DNA of 64,000 bases from positions 310,001-374,000 of the forward strand of contig CAWACR010000010.1 of NCBI GenBank assembly GCA_963780675.1, written 5' to 3'. A program made the position numbers and the translations under genes. This document shows, piece by piece, positions 15,632 to 25,404 of the stretch. Numbering within the stretch: the first letter of the stretch is position 1; each line of letters starts with the position of its first letter. The DNA is from JAHECE01 sp963780675 (GTDB lineage Bacteria; Actinomycetota; Actinomycetes; Actinomycetales; JAHECE01). Below the pieces are notes generated by a model. The model saw nothing but the letters and a program-made list of their open reading frames with translations, was not told the origin of the DNA and did no database searches.

Positions 15632-16572
15632 CGGCGTCGGCCGGGATCCGGACCGACGGGCTCACCAAGCGGTTCCGGTCCGGGCAGGTCGCGGTCGACC
15701 ACATCGACCTCGACCTGCCCGCCGGGGCGGTCTACGGGTTCCTCGGGCCGAACGGGTCGGGCAAGACCACGACGATCCGGATGCTCCTGGGCCTGGTGCG
15801 CCCCACCGCGGGCCGGGCCTGGCTGCTCGGGGAGGAGATGCCCGACGGCGCGACCCGGGTCCTCCCCCGCGTCGGCGCCCTGGTCGAGGGCCCGGCGTTC
15901 CACCCCTACCTCAACGGCCTGGAGAACCTCGCCCGGCTGGACGCCGCGGACGCCACCGCGGACCCCCGCACGTCCGGGCAGAGGGCGACGACGGCGCTCG
16001 AGCGGGTCGGGCTCGCCGCGGCGGCCGGCAAGCTCTTCCGCCAGTACTCGCTGGGGATGAAGCAGCGGCTCGGCCTGGCGGCGACCATGCTGCAGCCGCG
16101 CGAGCTCCTCATCCTGGACGAGCCGACCAACGGGCTCGACCCCCAGGGCACGCGCGAGGTCCGCCACCTCATCCGGGAGCTCTCGGCGGCCGGGACCACG
16201 ATCCTCGTCTCCTCGCACCTGCTGGCGGAGATCGACCAGGTCTGCACCCACCTCGGGATCATGAGCCAGGGCCGCCTGCTCCTCCAGGGGCCGCGGGAAC
16301 TGATCACCGGCCGGGGGGTGACGCGCGTGGTCGTGACCACCACGCCCGAGCACGTCGGCACGGCGGCGGGCGTGCTGACCGCGGCCGGGCTCGCGGAGGT
16401 CGAGGTCGACGGCGCCCGGCTGGAGGCCGCCCTCGGCGCGGCCGAGCCGGCCCGGATCTCGGCGGCGCTCGTCACGGCCGGGGTGGACCTGATCGGGTTC
16501 GAGGTGCGGCAGCCCAGCCTCGAGCAGGTCTTCGTGGAACTGACGGGGGAGGGATTCGATGTCGCTCGCTGA
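15628..16572 (+). CDS. ABC exporter ATPase (CcmA/BcrA type)
   Basis: A 314-residue ATPase. Walker A is GPNGSGKTTTIRML, the signature region is YSLGMKQRLGLAATML, Walker B is LLILDEPTNGLDPQG, and the switch histidine is in VSSHLLAEID. Proteins of this shape drive bacitracin-, lantibiotic- or sodium-type export with an ABC-2 permease, here the next gene (14-base overlap). GTG start coupled to the LolA-like gene. Confidence 0.9.
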   Translation: MTASAGIRTDGLTKRFRSGQVAVDHIDLDLPAGAVYGFLGPNGSGKTTTIRMLLGLVRPTAGRAWLLGEEMPDGATRVLPRVGALVEGPAFHPYLNGLENLARLDAADATADPRTSGQRATTALERVGLAAAAGKLFRQYSLGMKQRLGLAATMLQPRELLILDEPTNGLDPQGTREVRHLIRELSAAGTTILVSSHLLAEIDQVCTHLGIMSQGRLLLQGPRELITGRGVTRVVVTTTPEHVGTAAGVLTAAGLAEVEVDGARLEAALGAAEPARISAALVTAGVDLIGFEVRQPSLEQVFVELTGEGFDVAR

Positions 16573-17464
16573 GCCGACGGCAGCCGCTCGGCCCACGGCG
16601 GCCGCTGAGCCGACACAGCCCGGTGAGGCACGGGCACCCCGCCGAGGGGCGTGGTGGCGGCTCATGCGCAGCGAGTTGCGCCTGGTGTTCGGCCGCCGCC
16701 GCAACCGGCTGCTGCTCACCGGCCTGGCCATGGTCCCGGTGCTCCTGGGCACGGTGCTCTACCTCACGCGCGACTCCGCGCTGTCGGGGCAGGGGCCGGG
16801 CTTCGTCGACCAGGTCACCGGGAACGGGCTGTTCCTCGTCATCGCGTCGCTGTTCATGGCGCTGCCGTTCCTCCTGCCGCTGACGATCTCCATCGCCTCC
16901 GGGGACGCGATCGCCGGGGAGGCGCAGGCCGGCACGCTGCGCTACCTGCTCACCGTGCCGGTGGCGCGCACCCGGTTGCTCGTGGTGAAGGGCCTCGCCT
17001 CGCTCGCGTTCGCCGCGAGCGCGGTGCTCGCGATCGGCGTCGTCGCCCTGCTGGTCGGCTGGGCGTACTTCGGCCTGACCGACATCACCCTGCTGTCCGG
17101 GACCACGCTCCCCCTGACCTCGGGGATCGCCCGCGTGGCCGGCATCGTGGCCTACGTGGGCCTGTCCCTGACCGGGCTGGTCGCCGTCGGGCTCTTCTTC
17201 TCGACCCTGACCGAGGTGCCGATCGGCGCGATGGCGGCGACCGTCGTCGTCGCCGTGGTCTCCACGGTCCTCGACGCCCTGCCGGCGGTCTCGGCGATCC
17301 ACCCGGGCCTGCTCACCCACCACTGGCTCGACTTCGCGGAGTTCCTCCGGCTCGAGGTCGACTGGGGGGTGCTGGCCGACGGCATGGTGGTCCAGGCCGT
17401 CTGGGTGGCCCTCTTCAGCACCCTGGCGTGGGCCCGGTTCACCACGGCCGACGTGTCCTCCTGA
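16559..17464 (+). CDS. ABC-2 type permease
   Basis: A 301-residue inner-membrane permease. A cytoplasmic N terminus is rich in A, P and T. About six hydrophobic segments follow, including LLLTGLAMVPVLLGTVLYL, GLFLVIASLFMALPFLLPL and VAGIVAYVGLSLTGLVAVGL. The IAGEAQAGTLRYLLTVPV loop is the ABC-2 family hallmark. It forms the exporter with the overlapping ATPase. Confidence 0.88.
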   Translation: MSLAEPTAAARPTAAAEPTQPGEARAPRRGAWWRLMRSELRLVFGRRRNRLLLTGLAMVPVLLGTVLYLTRDSALSGQGPGFVDQVTGNGLFLVIASLFMALPFLLPLTISIASGDAIAGEAQAGTLRYLLTVPVARTRLLVVKGLASLAFAASAVLAIGVVALLVGWAYFGLTDITLLSGTTLPLTSGIARVAGIVAYVGLSLTGLVAVGLFFSTLTEVPIGAMAATVVVAVVSTVLDALPAVSAIHPGLLTHHWLDFAEFLRLEVDWGVLADGMVVQAVWVALFSTLAWARFTTADVSS

Positions 17465-17541
17465 CCGCAGCGGGACCGCTCCTCCACCTCCCCTGCGGGG
17501 CGGGGCGGCGCGGGGTCGCCGGGGCGCGGCAGGATGGGCCC

Positions 17542-18537
17542 GTGGACGCGGAGAACGGCGTGAGCAGGCGGTTCCTGTACCCGGAGATCGAGCCGTACGA
17601 CGCCGGGACGCTCGACGTCGGGGACGGCCACCGGATCGCCTGGGAGGTGTCCGGCAACCCGGGCGGGCGGCCCGTGGTGTTCCTGCACGGCGGCCCGGGT
17701 GGCGGGAGCGAGCCCGCCCACCGCCGGTACTTCGACCCGGCGCGCTACCGGATCGTCGTCTTCGACCAGCGCGGGTGCGGGCGCAGCACGCCGCACGCCA
17801 GCGAGCCGGGCGCGGACCTCTCGGCGAACACCACCTGGCACCTCGTGGCCGACGTCGAGCGCCTGCGCGAGCACCTCGACGTCGAGCGCTGGCAGGTGTT
17901 CGGCGGCTCGTGGGGTTCGTCCCTCGCCCTGGCGTACGCGCAGCGGTACCCCGACCGCGTGCTGGAGCTGGTGCTCCGCGGGATCTTCACCCTGCGCCGC
18001 AGCGAGCTCGACTGGTTCTACGGGGCCCAGGGCGGGGCCGGAGACCTCTTCCCCGAGCGGCGGGAGGCCTACCTCGCCCCCGTCCCCGAGGCCGAGCGCG
18101 GCGACTGCATCGCCGCCTACCACCGGCTGCTGCACCACCCGGACCCGGCCGTGCACGGCCCGGCCGCCGTCGCGTGGTCGACGTGGGAGGCGTCGACCAT
18201 CACCCTGCTCGAGACGCCGGGCCTCGTCGCGACGTTCGCGGACCCGGCCTTCGCCCTCGCGTTCGCCCGGATCGAGAACCACTACTTCGTCCACGGGGGG
18301 TGGCTCGCCGAGGGGCAGCTGATCGCCGAGGCGCCCCGCCTGGCAGGCATCCCCGGCGTCATCGTCCAGGGCCGCTACGACGTCGTGTGCCCCGCCGTGA
18401 CCGCGTGGGACCTGCACCGCGCCTGGCCGGGGTCGAGGCTCGTCGTCGTCCCGGACGCCGGCCACTCGGCGAGCGAAGCGGGGATCATCGATGCGCTCGT
18501 CCGCGCGACCGACGCCTTCGCGGACGCACCGCGCTGA
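17542..18537 (+). CDS. pip: Proline iminopeptidase (alpha/beta hydrolase)
   Basis: A 331-residue peptidase releasing N-terminal proline, family S33. It begins FLYPEIEPYDAGTLDVGDGH, the family signature. The oxyanion block is FLHGGPGGGSEPAHRRYFDP, the nucleophile elbow is GGSWGSSLALAYA, and it ends with GRYDVVCP (acid) and DAGHSASEAG (histidine). All triad residues are present. AGGA at 17531 supports the GTG at 17542; a GTG at 17560 is the alternative. Monocistronic, with a terminator after it. Confidence 0.92.
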   Translation: MDAENGVSRRFLYPEIEPYDAGTLDVGDGHRIAWEVSGNPGGRPVVFLHGGPGGGSEPAHRRYFDPARYRIVVFDQRGCGRSTPHASEPGADLSANTTWHLVADVERLREHLDVERWQVFGGSWGSSLALAYAQRYPDRVLELVLRGIFTLRRSELDWFYGAQGGAGDLFPERREAYLAPVPEAERGDCIAAYHRLLHHPDPAVHGPAAVAWSTWEASTITLLETPGLVATFADPAFALAFARIENHYFVHGGWLAEGQLIAEAPRLAGIPGVIVQGRYDVVCPAVTAWDLHRAWPGSRLVVVPDAGHSASEAGIIDALVRATDAFADAPR

Positions 18538-18544
18538 GATGGCA

Positions 18545-18585
18545 GGGCGCCGTCGCCCGTCCGGGAATCCCCGACGACGGCGCCC
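18545..18585 (+). terminator. Terminator hairpin after pip
   Basis: GGGCGCCGTCG (18545-18555) pairs perfectly with CGACGGCGCCC (18575-18585), a GC-rich 11-bp stem just past the pip stop codon. No clear T-run follows. Confidence 0.6.
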
Positions 18586-18702
18586 GGACGCCTCGCGGGC
18601 CACGTCCGAGCCGGGACCTTCCTCCCTGGCAGCGCGGGAGACGACGCCCGTAGCGTGGTCGCGGCGGGACGACCGCCCCGCCGCGAGCGGAGGGAGTGGG
18701 CC

Positions 18703-19395
18703 ATGGCGTCCCTGAAGGCGATCGTCACCCGGGAGCGCGCGGCTCTCGCCGGTGACGCCTGTCTCGTCACGGCCGCCGCGTTCGGCGTGGTGACCGGCGT
18801 GACCGGCTTGGTCGTGGCCCCCGAGGTCGAGCCGGCCGAGGGCATGGAGTGGGCGTCAGCGCTCGCCGCCGTCCTCAGCCTCGCGACGGCGGTGGCCGGG
18901 CCGGTCGTCGCGTGGCTGCTCCACGGGCGACGCCTGACCTGGATCGCGGTGCTCGGCGGCGTCATCGGGGGCGGCCTCGCCGGAGGGGTCGTGATGGCCG
19001 TGTCTCTCGTCGCCATGCTCTTCGGCCTGGTGGCCTCCTTCTTCACCGATTCCGAGTTCGCCGGGCCCCTCATCGTCCTGGGGCTCGTCGCGGCGGCGTT
19101 CCTCGCTCTCGTCGGGTGGCTCGTGGTCGACGCGGTGCGCGACCTCGCGCCGTCGCGCCGCGACCACACGAGGATCGACGTCGTCCGGCTCGTCTCGGCC
19201 CTGGTGCTCGCGATCTTCGCAGCGGGCGTCGCCGTCTGGACCGCGAACCACCCGGGGGACGAGAGCCTCGAGGCGCTGATCTTCGCGATGGCGGCCGGAG
19301 TCTTCGGGCTCCTCGTCGTCGCGGGCGCCGAGACGGTGACGACTCTCATGGCTCGGGGAAAGGCGTCGCCTCGGCCCACAGCCCCGGCCGCGTAG
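18703..19395 (+). CDS. Multi-pass membrane protein, unknown
   Basis: A 230-residue protein with about six hydrophobic segments, among them CLVTAAAFGVVTGVTGLVV, WIAVLGGVIGGGLAGGVVM, LIVLGLVAAAFLALVGWLVV and VVRLVSALVLAIFAAGVAVW. A basic loop PSRRDHTR sits before the fifth. I cannot place it in a family. AGGGAG at 18691 serves the ATG at 18703. Its 3' end converges with the DUF2202 gene. Confidence 0.6.
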   Translation: MASLKAIVTRERAALAGDACLVTAAAFGVVTGVTGLVVAPEVEPAEGMEWASALAAVLSLATAVAGPVVAWLLHGRRLTWIAVLGGVIGGGLAGGVVMAVSLVAMLFGLVASFFTDSEFAGPLIVLGLVAAAFLALVGWLVVDAVRDLAPSRRDHTRIDVVRLVSALVLAIFAAGVAVWTANHPGDESLEALIFAMAAGVFGLLVVAGAETVTTLMARGKASPRPTAPAA

Positions 19396-19458
19396 CGGGC
19401 TCACTCGCCCGCTCGCCCGCTCGTCTCGGGCGGTGCGGGTCGGGGCTACCGATACCCG

Positions 19459-19492
19459 GAGGCTCCCGGCGCGCAGCCACGCCGGGAGCCTC
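19459..19492. terminator. Bidirectional terminator hairpin
   Basis: GAGGCTCCCGGC (19459-19470) and GCCGGGAGCCTC (19481-19492) form a perfect 12-bp stem with a ten-base loop between the convergent membrane-protein and DUF2202 genes. Confidence 0.75.
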
Positions 19493-19522
19493 GGTCGGCG
19501 AGGAGTCCGCCGGGTGGTGCGA

Positions 19523-20277
19523 TCAGCCGCCGAAGGCCGCCAGGTGCCGCTCGCTCGCGGTGATCTGCTTCTCGGCCACCACCTGCACGTCCGGGGCCTG
19601 GAGACCGTCGAGGAGCTCGGTGAGGTCCTCGACGTCGGTGGTCTCGACCGTGCGCCCGGCGGCCATGGCGTCCTCGTACGACGTCCCGCCCTGGTCGAGC
19701 AGGCTCGCGTACAGCGCGGCGAGCGCGTCGTCCTCGAACTCACCGGCAGCGGCTCCCGCCGTCGGGTCCTCGAGCCCGTAGCGGTCGAGAAGGGTCCGGA
19801 CGGCGTCGAGGTGCCTGGCCTCCGAGGCGGCGATGCGCTCGAACGGGCCTGTCTCGTACTGGGCGGCGAAGGCGGTGTAGAGGTCGTGGGCGACCTTCTC
19901 CTCCTCCGCCCAGTAGAGGAGCTCGGCCTCCTGGGCATCCGTCAGCTCGCCGCTCGGATAGGCAGCCAGACGCTCCGCCGTGCTCGCCTTCGGGCCTCGC
20001 TCGCCCGCGCTCGCTCCGCCGCGGTAGCCCTGACCGGAGCCGAAGCCCTGACCGGAGCCGAGCCCTGACCGGAGCCGACGCCCTGACCGGAGCCGTCCTG
20101 GGCCGCGACGCCCGTGCCGTCGCACGTACCGTCCGCCGTGCCGGGGCCGCTTCCCGCAAAGGCGGGCGCGGCGAAGAGCCCGAGGCTCGCGACGGCCACG
20201 CCGGCAGCCGTCCCGACCGCGATGCGCGTCCTGCTGGTCCTCGTCGTCCTGCTGCTGGTGCTTGCCTTGCCCGTCAT
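19523..20277 (-). pseudogene. DUF2202 ferritin-like secreted protein, frame broken in a tandem repeat
   Basis: The ATG at 20277, behind GGAGGTCACC, begins a secretion signal (GTAAGVAVASLGLFAAPAFA). The DUF2202 domain follows in another frame: LTDAQEAELLYWAEEEKVAHDLY, ASEARHLDAVRTLLDRYG and VAEKQITASERHLAAFGG, a four-helix ferritin-like fold with Glu/His ligands. The frame is lost inside four tandem copies of an 18-base unit (20027-20097, coding GSGQG repeats), because the second copy has 17 bases. This may be a sequence error, or slippage that switches the protein on and off. The neighbouring two-component system is divergent. Confidence 0.75.
20027..20097 (-). repeat. 18-base tandem repeat in the DUF2202 gene
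   Basis: Four units of GCCCTGACCGGAGCCGAN (plus-strand reading) at 20027-20044, 20045-20061, 20062-20079 and 20080-20097. Unit two is one base short. On the coding strand each unit gives Gly-Ser-Gly-Gln-Gly plus one variable residue. Confidence 0.85.
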
Positions 20278-20446
20278 GGTGACCTCCGTGGTCCGTCCGG
20301 CCGTCGAGCCGGTCTCGTCGATACCCCGCACGATCTGCCACCGGGTCGCAGAGCACGCGGATCCGGTGTGGAGACGGGATGGAGATCTGCACGACCGGGA
20401 CTGTGGGCGGGCGCCGGAGGTCGGAGGGGCGGGGCAGGATGGAGAC

Positions 20447-21142
20447 GTGCCCACGGTCCTGGTCGTCGAGGACGACCGCGACATCCGCGACGTCCTGCGC
20501 CGCTACCTCGAACGCGCCCGGTTCTCCGTCCTGACCACGGGAAGCGGAGCAGAGGCGTTACGCCTGCTCGCGGTCGGTCAGGTGGACCTCGTGCTCCTCG
20601 ACCTGGGGCTGCCCGACGTCGACGGCACGGACGTGCTCCTGTCCGCCCGCCAAGGCGGGGAGCCGGTCCCGGTGATCGTGCTCAGTGCGCGATCGAGCAT
20701 CGCGGAACGGATCCAGGGCCTGTCCCTCGGCGCGGACGACTACGTGACCAAGCCCTTCAGCCCCGCCGAGGTCGTCCTGCGCGTGCAGGCGGTGCTCGCT
20801 CGCGCCGGGGCCGCGGCGACGGCGTCGCAGGTGCCGGACACGTTCGGTGGTGGCCGGCTGCGGATCGACGACGCCGCGCACCAGGCCCGGCTCGACGGCG
20901 CCCTGCTCGACCTCACCCCGACGGAGTGGGGGCTGCTCACCGCCCTGGCCGGCACCCCCGGGCGGGTGTACTCGCGGTACGAGCTGGTCAACCGGGTGCG
21001 GGGGTATGAGTTCGCCGGGTACGAGCGCAGCGTCGACTCCCACATCAAGAACCTGCGCCACAAGCTCGGGCCGCAGGGCCACGAGGTCGTCGCGACCGTC
21101 CTCGGAGTCGGCTACAAGCTCGGCTGGTCCCGCGATGGCTGA
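20447..21142 (+). CDS. OmpR-family response regulator
   Basis: A 231-residue regulator. The receiver has VVEDDRDIRDVL, the phosphorylated aspartate in LVLLDLGLPD, and DDYVTKPFSP. The winged helix runs from LTPTEWGLLTALAGTPG to YERSVDSHIKNLRHKLGP and VLGVGYKLGW. GTG start at 20447. It overlaps the kinase gene by eight bases. The DUF2202 gene lies divergently across 170 bases and is a plausible target. Confidence 0.93.
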   Translation: MPTVLVVEDDRDIRDVLRRYLERARFSVLTTGSGAEALRLLAVGQVDLVLLDLGLPDVDGTDVLLSARQGGEPVPVIVLSARSSIAERIQGLSLGADDYVTKPFSPAEVVLRVQAVLARAGAAATASQVPDTFGGGRLRIDDAAHQARLDGALLDLTPTEWGLLTALAGTPGRVYSRYELVNRVRGYEFAGYERSVDSHIKNLRHKLGPQGHEVVATVLGVGYKLGWSRDG

Positions 21143-22607
21143 GCGCAGACCGGCCCGCCAGGTCGGTCGCGGGCACGCCGGTCGCGGGCACGCCGGTCTG
21201 GGCCCCCTCGGGCGCCGCCTGGTCCTGGCGTTCTCGCTGGTGAGCCTGGTCGCCGTCGTCCTCCTCGTCGTCGCGGCACAGCGCGCCGTCGAGCGTGGGC
21301 TCTCGATCGCGGCGGCCGGGGGCCGCTGGGGGGTGGCCCAGGACCTCGCGGAGGAAGCGGCCACTGCGTATGCGGACGCCGGGGCCTGGGACGACGCCGA
21401 CCTGGCGGGCGTGCTGGAGACGGCGGCGGACTACGGCGTGGGCGTCGTCATCCGCGACGCCGTCGGCGCGGTGGTGCTGGACACGGGGGGCCAGGAAGAC
21501 GCCGACGCCGGCGCCGGCCAGGGCGCCGGGTACGGTCGCGGTTCCGGGGCAGGTGCCGGGTTCGACGCCGGCGGGATCACCGTTTCGGTGAGCGTGGACG
21601 GCGAGGAGGTCGGCTCGGTCGCGCTCGTCGGCAGCCAGGACGCGCAAGCGCGGGCCGAGGCCCAGGGGCGGGATGTCGCGTGGTCCTGGATCCTCGGCGC
21701 CGCTGCCGCGGCTCTGGGCTTCGCCGTACTGGCCGGCTGGTTCGTCACCCGGCGACTGACCGGCCCGTTGGAGGAGCTCACGGCCACCGCGCGGGCCTTC
21801 GCCTCCGGTGACCGCGACGCGCGCGCCGAGGTCACCGGTACGGGCGAGATCGCCGACGTCGCCCGCGGGTTCAACGACGCCGTCGAGTCCGCCGAGCGCA
21901 GCGCAGCCCAGCGACGCCAGATGGCCGCCGACGTCGCCCACGAGCTGCGCACCCCGCTCGCCGCCCTCCAGGCCGGCCTCGAGGAGGTCCGTGACGGCCT
22001 CGTGCCCGCCGACGCCGAGACCCTCACGCGCCTGCACGACCAGGCCATCCGCCTGGGCCGCGTCGTCGGCGACCTCAGCCTCCTGGCCTCGCCACAGGAC
22101 GCCGCACCGGGCCTGGCCACCGGTCGGGCCGACCTCGCCCGGATCGTCGCCGACGAGCTCGCAGCCCGAGAGCCCGAGCTCAGCGCCGCGGGCATCACGC
22201 TCCGAGAGGTGAGTCTCGAGCCGGTGGAGGTCCTCGCCGACGCCGACCGCCTGCACCAGGTCACCGGGAACCTGCTCGCCAACGTGGCTCGCCACGGCCG
22301 GCCGGGAGACACCGTCGACGTCGCCGTCCGGCGTGCCGCAGGCTCGGCGGTCCTTCGCGTCGCGGACACAGGTCCCGGCATCCCCGCCGAGTCCCTGCCC
22401 CGCGTCTTCGACCGCTACTGGCGCGGGAAGCACAACGGCGTGACCGGCTCCGGCCTCGGGCTCGCGGTGGTGCGCGAGATCGTCATGGCGCACGGCGGCA
22501 CGGTCGAGGTGACCTCTCCCGACGGCGCCGGGACCACGGTGCTGGTCCGCCTTCCGGCGCTCGCCCCGGCTCCTGTGCCCGAGGAAGGGACCTCCTGGAC
22601 CAGGTGA
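21135..22607 (+). CDS. Sensor histidine kinase
   Basis: A 490-residue kinase. The first membrane helix is LVLAFSLVSLVAVVLLVVAA and the second WILGAAAAALGFAVLAGWFV. A sensor of roughly 150 residues between them includes a Gly/Ala-rich stretch (GAGQGAGYGRGSGAGAG). HAMP is followed by the H-box DVAHELRTPLAALQAG, N-box GNLLANVARHG, G1 DTGPGIP and G2 GSGLGLAVV. The membrane-proximal end has a short direct repeat (GRGHAGRGHAG). Partner of the overlapping regulator. Confidence 0.92.
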   Translation: MAERRPARQVGRGHAGRGHAGLGPLGRRLVLAFSLVSLVAVVLLVVAAQRAVERGLSIAAAGGRWGVAQDLAEEAATAYADAGAWDDADLAGVLETAADYGVGVVIRDAVGAVVLDTGGQEDADAGAGQGAGYGRGSGAGAGFDAGGITVSVSVDGEEVGSVALVGSQDAQARAEAQGRDVAWSWILGAAAAALGFAVLAGWFVTRRLTGPLEELTATARAFASGDRDARAEVTGTGEIADVARGFNDAVESAERSAAQRRQMAADVAHELRTPLAALQAGLEEVRDGLVPADAETLTRLHDQAIRLGRVVGDLSLLASPQDAAPGLATGRADLARIVADELAAREPELSAAGITLREVSLEPVEVLADADRLHQVTGNLLANVARHGRPGDTVDVAVRRAAGSAVLRVADTGPGIPAESLPRVFDRYWRGKHNGVTGSGLGLAVVREIVMAHGGTVEVTSPDGAGTTVLVRLPALAPAPVPEEGTSWTR

Positions 22608-22761
22608 GCGTTCTCGATGCCGCGCCGGAGAATGCACGGGCGGGCCTCCTCGCACGGGTCCGGACCTTCGCCTTCTCGGAGCGAGGACCGCGGCGTACAG
22701 TCGAAATGCCGTCGTGACGTCAACGGCGACGTCGCGCAGCGCACTCGAGGAGGAGTGGCTC

Positions 22762-23821
22762 ATGAAGGCGTTGGTCTACCACGGTCCCGGTCAGAAGGCC
22801 TGGGAGGACGTCCCCGATCCGACCATCCAGCATCCGACGGACGTGATCGTGCGGGTGGACACGACCACCATCTGCGGCACCGACCTGCACATCCTCAAGG
22901 GCGACGTGCCGGCGGTCGCGCCGGGCCGGATCCTCGGCCACGAGGCCGTCGGCACCATCACCGAGGTCGGCGACGCGGTGACCACCCTCGCCGTCGGCGA
23001 CCGGGTGATCGTCTCGTGCATCAAGTCGTGCGGGAAGTGCTCGTTCTGCAAGAAGGGCATCTTCGCTCACTGCCTCGGCGACGAGGGCGCCTCCGGCATC
23101 GGCTGGGTCTTCGGCCACCTCATCGACGGCACGCAGGCCGAGTACGTGCGCGTGCCCTATCGCCGAGAACTCCGTCTACAAGGTCCCGGAGGGCGTCACC
23201 GACGAGCAGGGGGTCATGCTCTCCGACATCCTGCCCACCGGGTTCGAGATCGGCGTTCAGTACGGCGCGGTGAAGCCCGGTGACGTCGTCGCAGTCGTCG
23301 GCGCCGGCCCGGTCGGCCTCGCCGCAACGATGACGGCCGGGCTCTACGGCCCGGCGCGGATCATCGCCATCGACCTGGACGCCAACCGCCTGGAGAAGGC
23401 CAAGACCTTCGGCGCGACCGACGTGGTGAACTCCGCTGACGCGGACTGGAAGGAGCAGGTCCTCGCCCTGACCGACGGCCTGGGTGTCGACGTCGCGATC
23501 GAGGCCGTCGGCATCCCGACCACCTTCCAGATGTGCACCCAGATCGTCCGTCCCGGCGGGCACGTCGCCAACGTCGGCGTGCACGGCAAGCCCGTCGAGC
23601 TGCAGATCCAGGACCTCTGGATCCACGAACATCACCATCTCGATGGGCCTGGTCAACACCAACACCACCGACGATGCTGCTGAAGCTCGTGGCCCAGGGG
23701 AAGCTGCCGGCGCAGGACTTCGCCACGCCACCGCTTCACCCTCGACCAGGTCCTGGACGCCTACGACGTCTTCGGCCGGGCGGCCGAGACCAAGGCGCTC
23801 AAGGTCGTCATCACGCGCTGA
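22762..23821 (+). pseudogene. Zinc-dependent alcohol dehydrogenase with four frameshifts
   Basis: Joined across frames this is a full-length zinc MDR dehydrogenase. The catalytic-zinc region is TTICGTDLHILKGDVP with GHEAVGTI, the structural-zinc cysteines are SCGKCSFCKKGIFAHC, and the NAD loop is VVGAGPVGLAATMTA. It ends in FGRAAETKALKVVITR. The frame is lost near 23160, 23624, 23670 and 23727; removing one base at each point restores the expected family sequence. Four one-base insertions in 570 bases suggest local sequence error, but decay cannot be excluded. GAGGAGG at 22749 is the ribosome binding site. Confidence 0.85.
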
Positions 23822-24096
23822 GCCGTTGCGCGGCCGAGGGTCCCGGGCACCCACCCGGCCCCCTCGCGTCGTGTGCGGGCGCGCCGGGTCCCGGTCCCGA
23901 ACGGCCGGGACGGCGGGGTCCCGGGCCGCCGCTGGAGGTGGTCCGCGTCGGAGCAGCCGACCCCCTCCAGGTGCCCCTGCGGCGTTCGTCGGGGCTTCAC
24001 CGGCCGTGCTCCGTCCGTTCCCCGGGGCGGATCGTGACGTTCATCACAGGTTCCTACCGTCGGCCCGTCAGCACCTGCAGACCGACGGAGGACGAC

Positions 24097-25330
24097 ATGC
24101 GCAAGCAAGCCCTTACCGGTGCAGCCGCTGGAGCCCTGCTCCTCGGCATCTCGGCACCGGCCCTGGCCGCCAACGGCCCCATGGCCTTCGAGCCGATCTC
24201 CGGCTCCGCCTACAACCACCTCACCGCCTCGTGGGAGGTGCCGTTCATCGTCCCGGGCGGCTACACCCAGCACCTCATCGCAGACGAGACCGCCCTGGAC
24301 ATCTACGGCTCGGGCGTCGACGACCTCACCGACATGAACACGGTCAACGAGACCGGCCGCCACGCCGGCCGCTACCTCTACCGCACGCACGAGGTCGGCT
24401 CGAACGGCGCCCTGTCCGTCGTCGACCTCCAGACCGGCGAGGCGAAGGTCATCGCCCAGGACGCCGGGTGGCGCCGCCTCGACGGCCTGCGCTGGACGCC
24501 GTGGGGCACCCTCCTGTTCGCCGAGGAGACCGCGGGTGGGCGCCTCTTCGAGGCGTTCCTCGACCCGGCCGACCCGACGACGATCGAGCGCGTCGAGGAA
24601 CGGCGTCAGGTCGGGATCCTGCGCCACGAGGGCATCGGCGTCGGCCCGGACGGCTCCGTCTATGTCATCGACGAGCTCAACGGCGGCTCCATCTACCGGT
24701 TCGTGCCCGATCGCCGCGGCGACCTGTCGCAGGGCCGGCTCTACGCCCTGAAGATCACGGCGCTCGACGACCTTGACCAGGAGTGGAGCTCCTCGACCTA
24801 TGGCGACAAGGTCGGCGCCTTCGAGTGGGTCGCGCTCGACATGGACCAGGTCGGCGATCGACGCCGACGTCGCGGCGGACGAGGTTCACGCGACCGAGTT
24901 CGGCCGCCCCGAGGACGTCGAGGTCATCGCGAACGTGCTCTACGTGGCGAACACCAGCGAGGACCGGGTCGTGGCCATCGACCTCAAGCGCGAGGTGCTC
25001 ACCTCCTTCGTGCAGGCCGGCGTGAACGTTCCCGAGGAGAACCGCGGGACCGGCACCACCGGCTTCAACAACCCCGACAACCTGGCCAAGGGCCCGGACG
25101 GGCGGCTGTGGATCGTCGAGGACAACGTCCCGAGCGACATCTGGGTCGCCGGACGCGACGCAGGGAACGACGGCACCGCTGACTCCGTCGACCTCTTCGC
25201 CTCCCTGACAGACTCGGGCGCCGAGGCGAGCGGCATCTACTTCGGCACCGACCCGCACACCCTGTTCGTCAACGTCCAGCACCCCGACAAGGCACTGGCC
25301 GACGGCACCTGGGCGATCACGAACCGCTGA
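24097..25330 (+). pseudogene. PhoX-like (DUF839) secreted phosphatase, frameshifted
   Basis: A secretion signal (LTGAAAGALLLGISAPALAA) precedes a beta-propeller-like DUF839/PhoX domain. Blocks include YLYRTHEVGSNGALSVVDL, DGLRWTPWGTLLFAEET, VYVIDELNGGSIYRFVPD and NPDNLAKGPDGRLWIVEDN. PhoX enzymes are calcium/iron phosphatases acting outside the membrane on phosphate esters. The frame changes near 24852-24856 (after VALDMDQV); dropping one G joins it to IDADVAADEVHATEFGRPED. Followed by an inverted-repeat hairpin. Confidence 0.8.
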
Positions 25331-25345
25331 CCCCGTGCGACCCGA

Positions 25346-25404
25346 GGTCGCGGGTCTGACGCGAGGTCGGTGAGAACCGGCTACCTCGCGTCAGGCCCGC
25401 GACC
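25346..25404. repeat. Stem-loop with 22-base arms (GAGGTCGCGGGTCTGA family)
   Basis: Arms 25346-25367 and 25383-25404 pair over 22 bases with a single G/T-type mismatch. It lies just beyond the PhoX-like gene and overlaps the 3' end of the SDR remnant, so it is well placed as a bidirectional terminator. The same GCGAGGTCGCGGGTCTGA words recur at 26903-26970. Confidence 0.75.
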
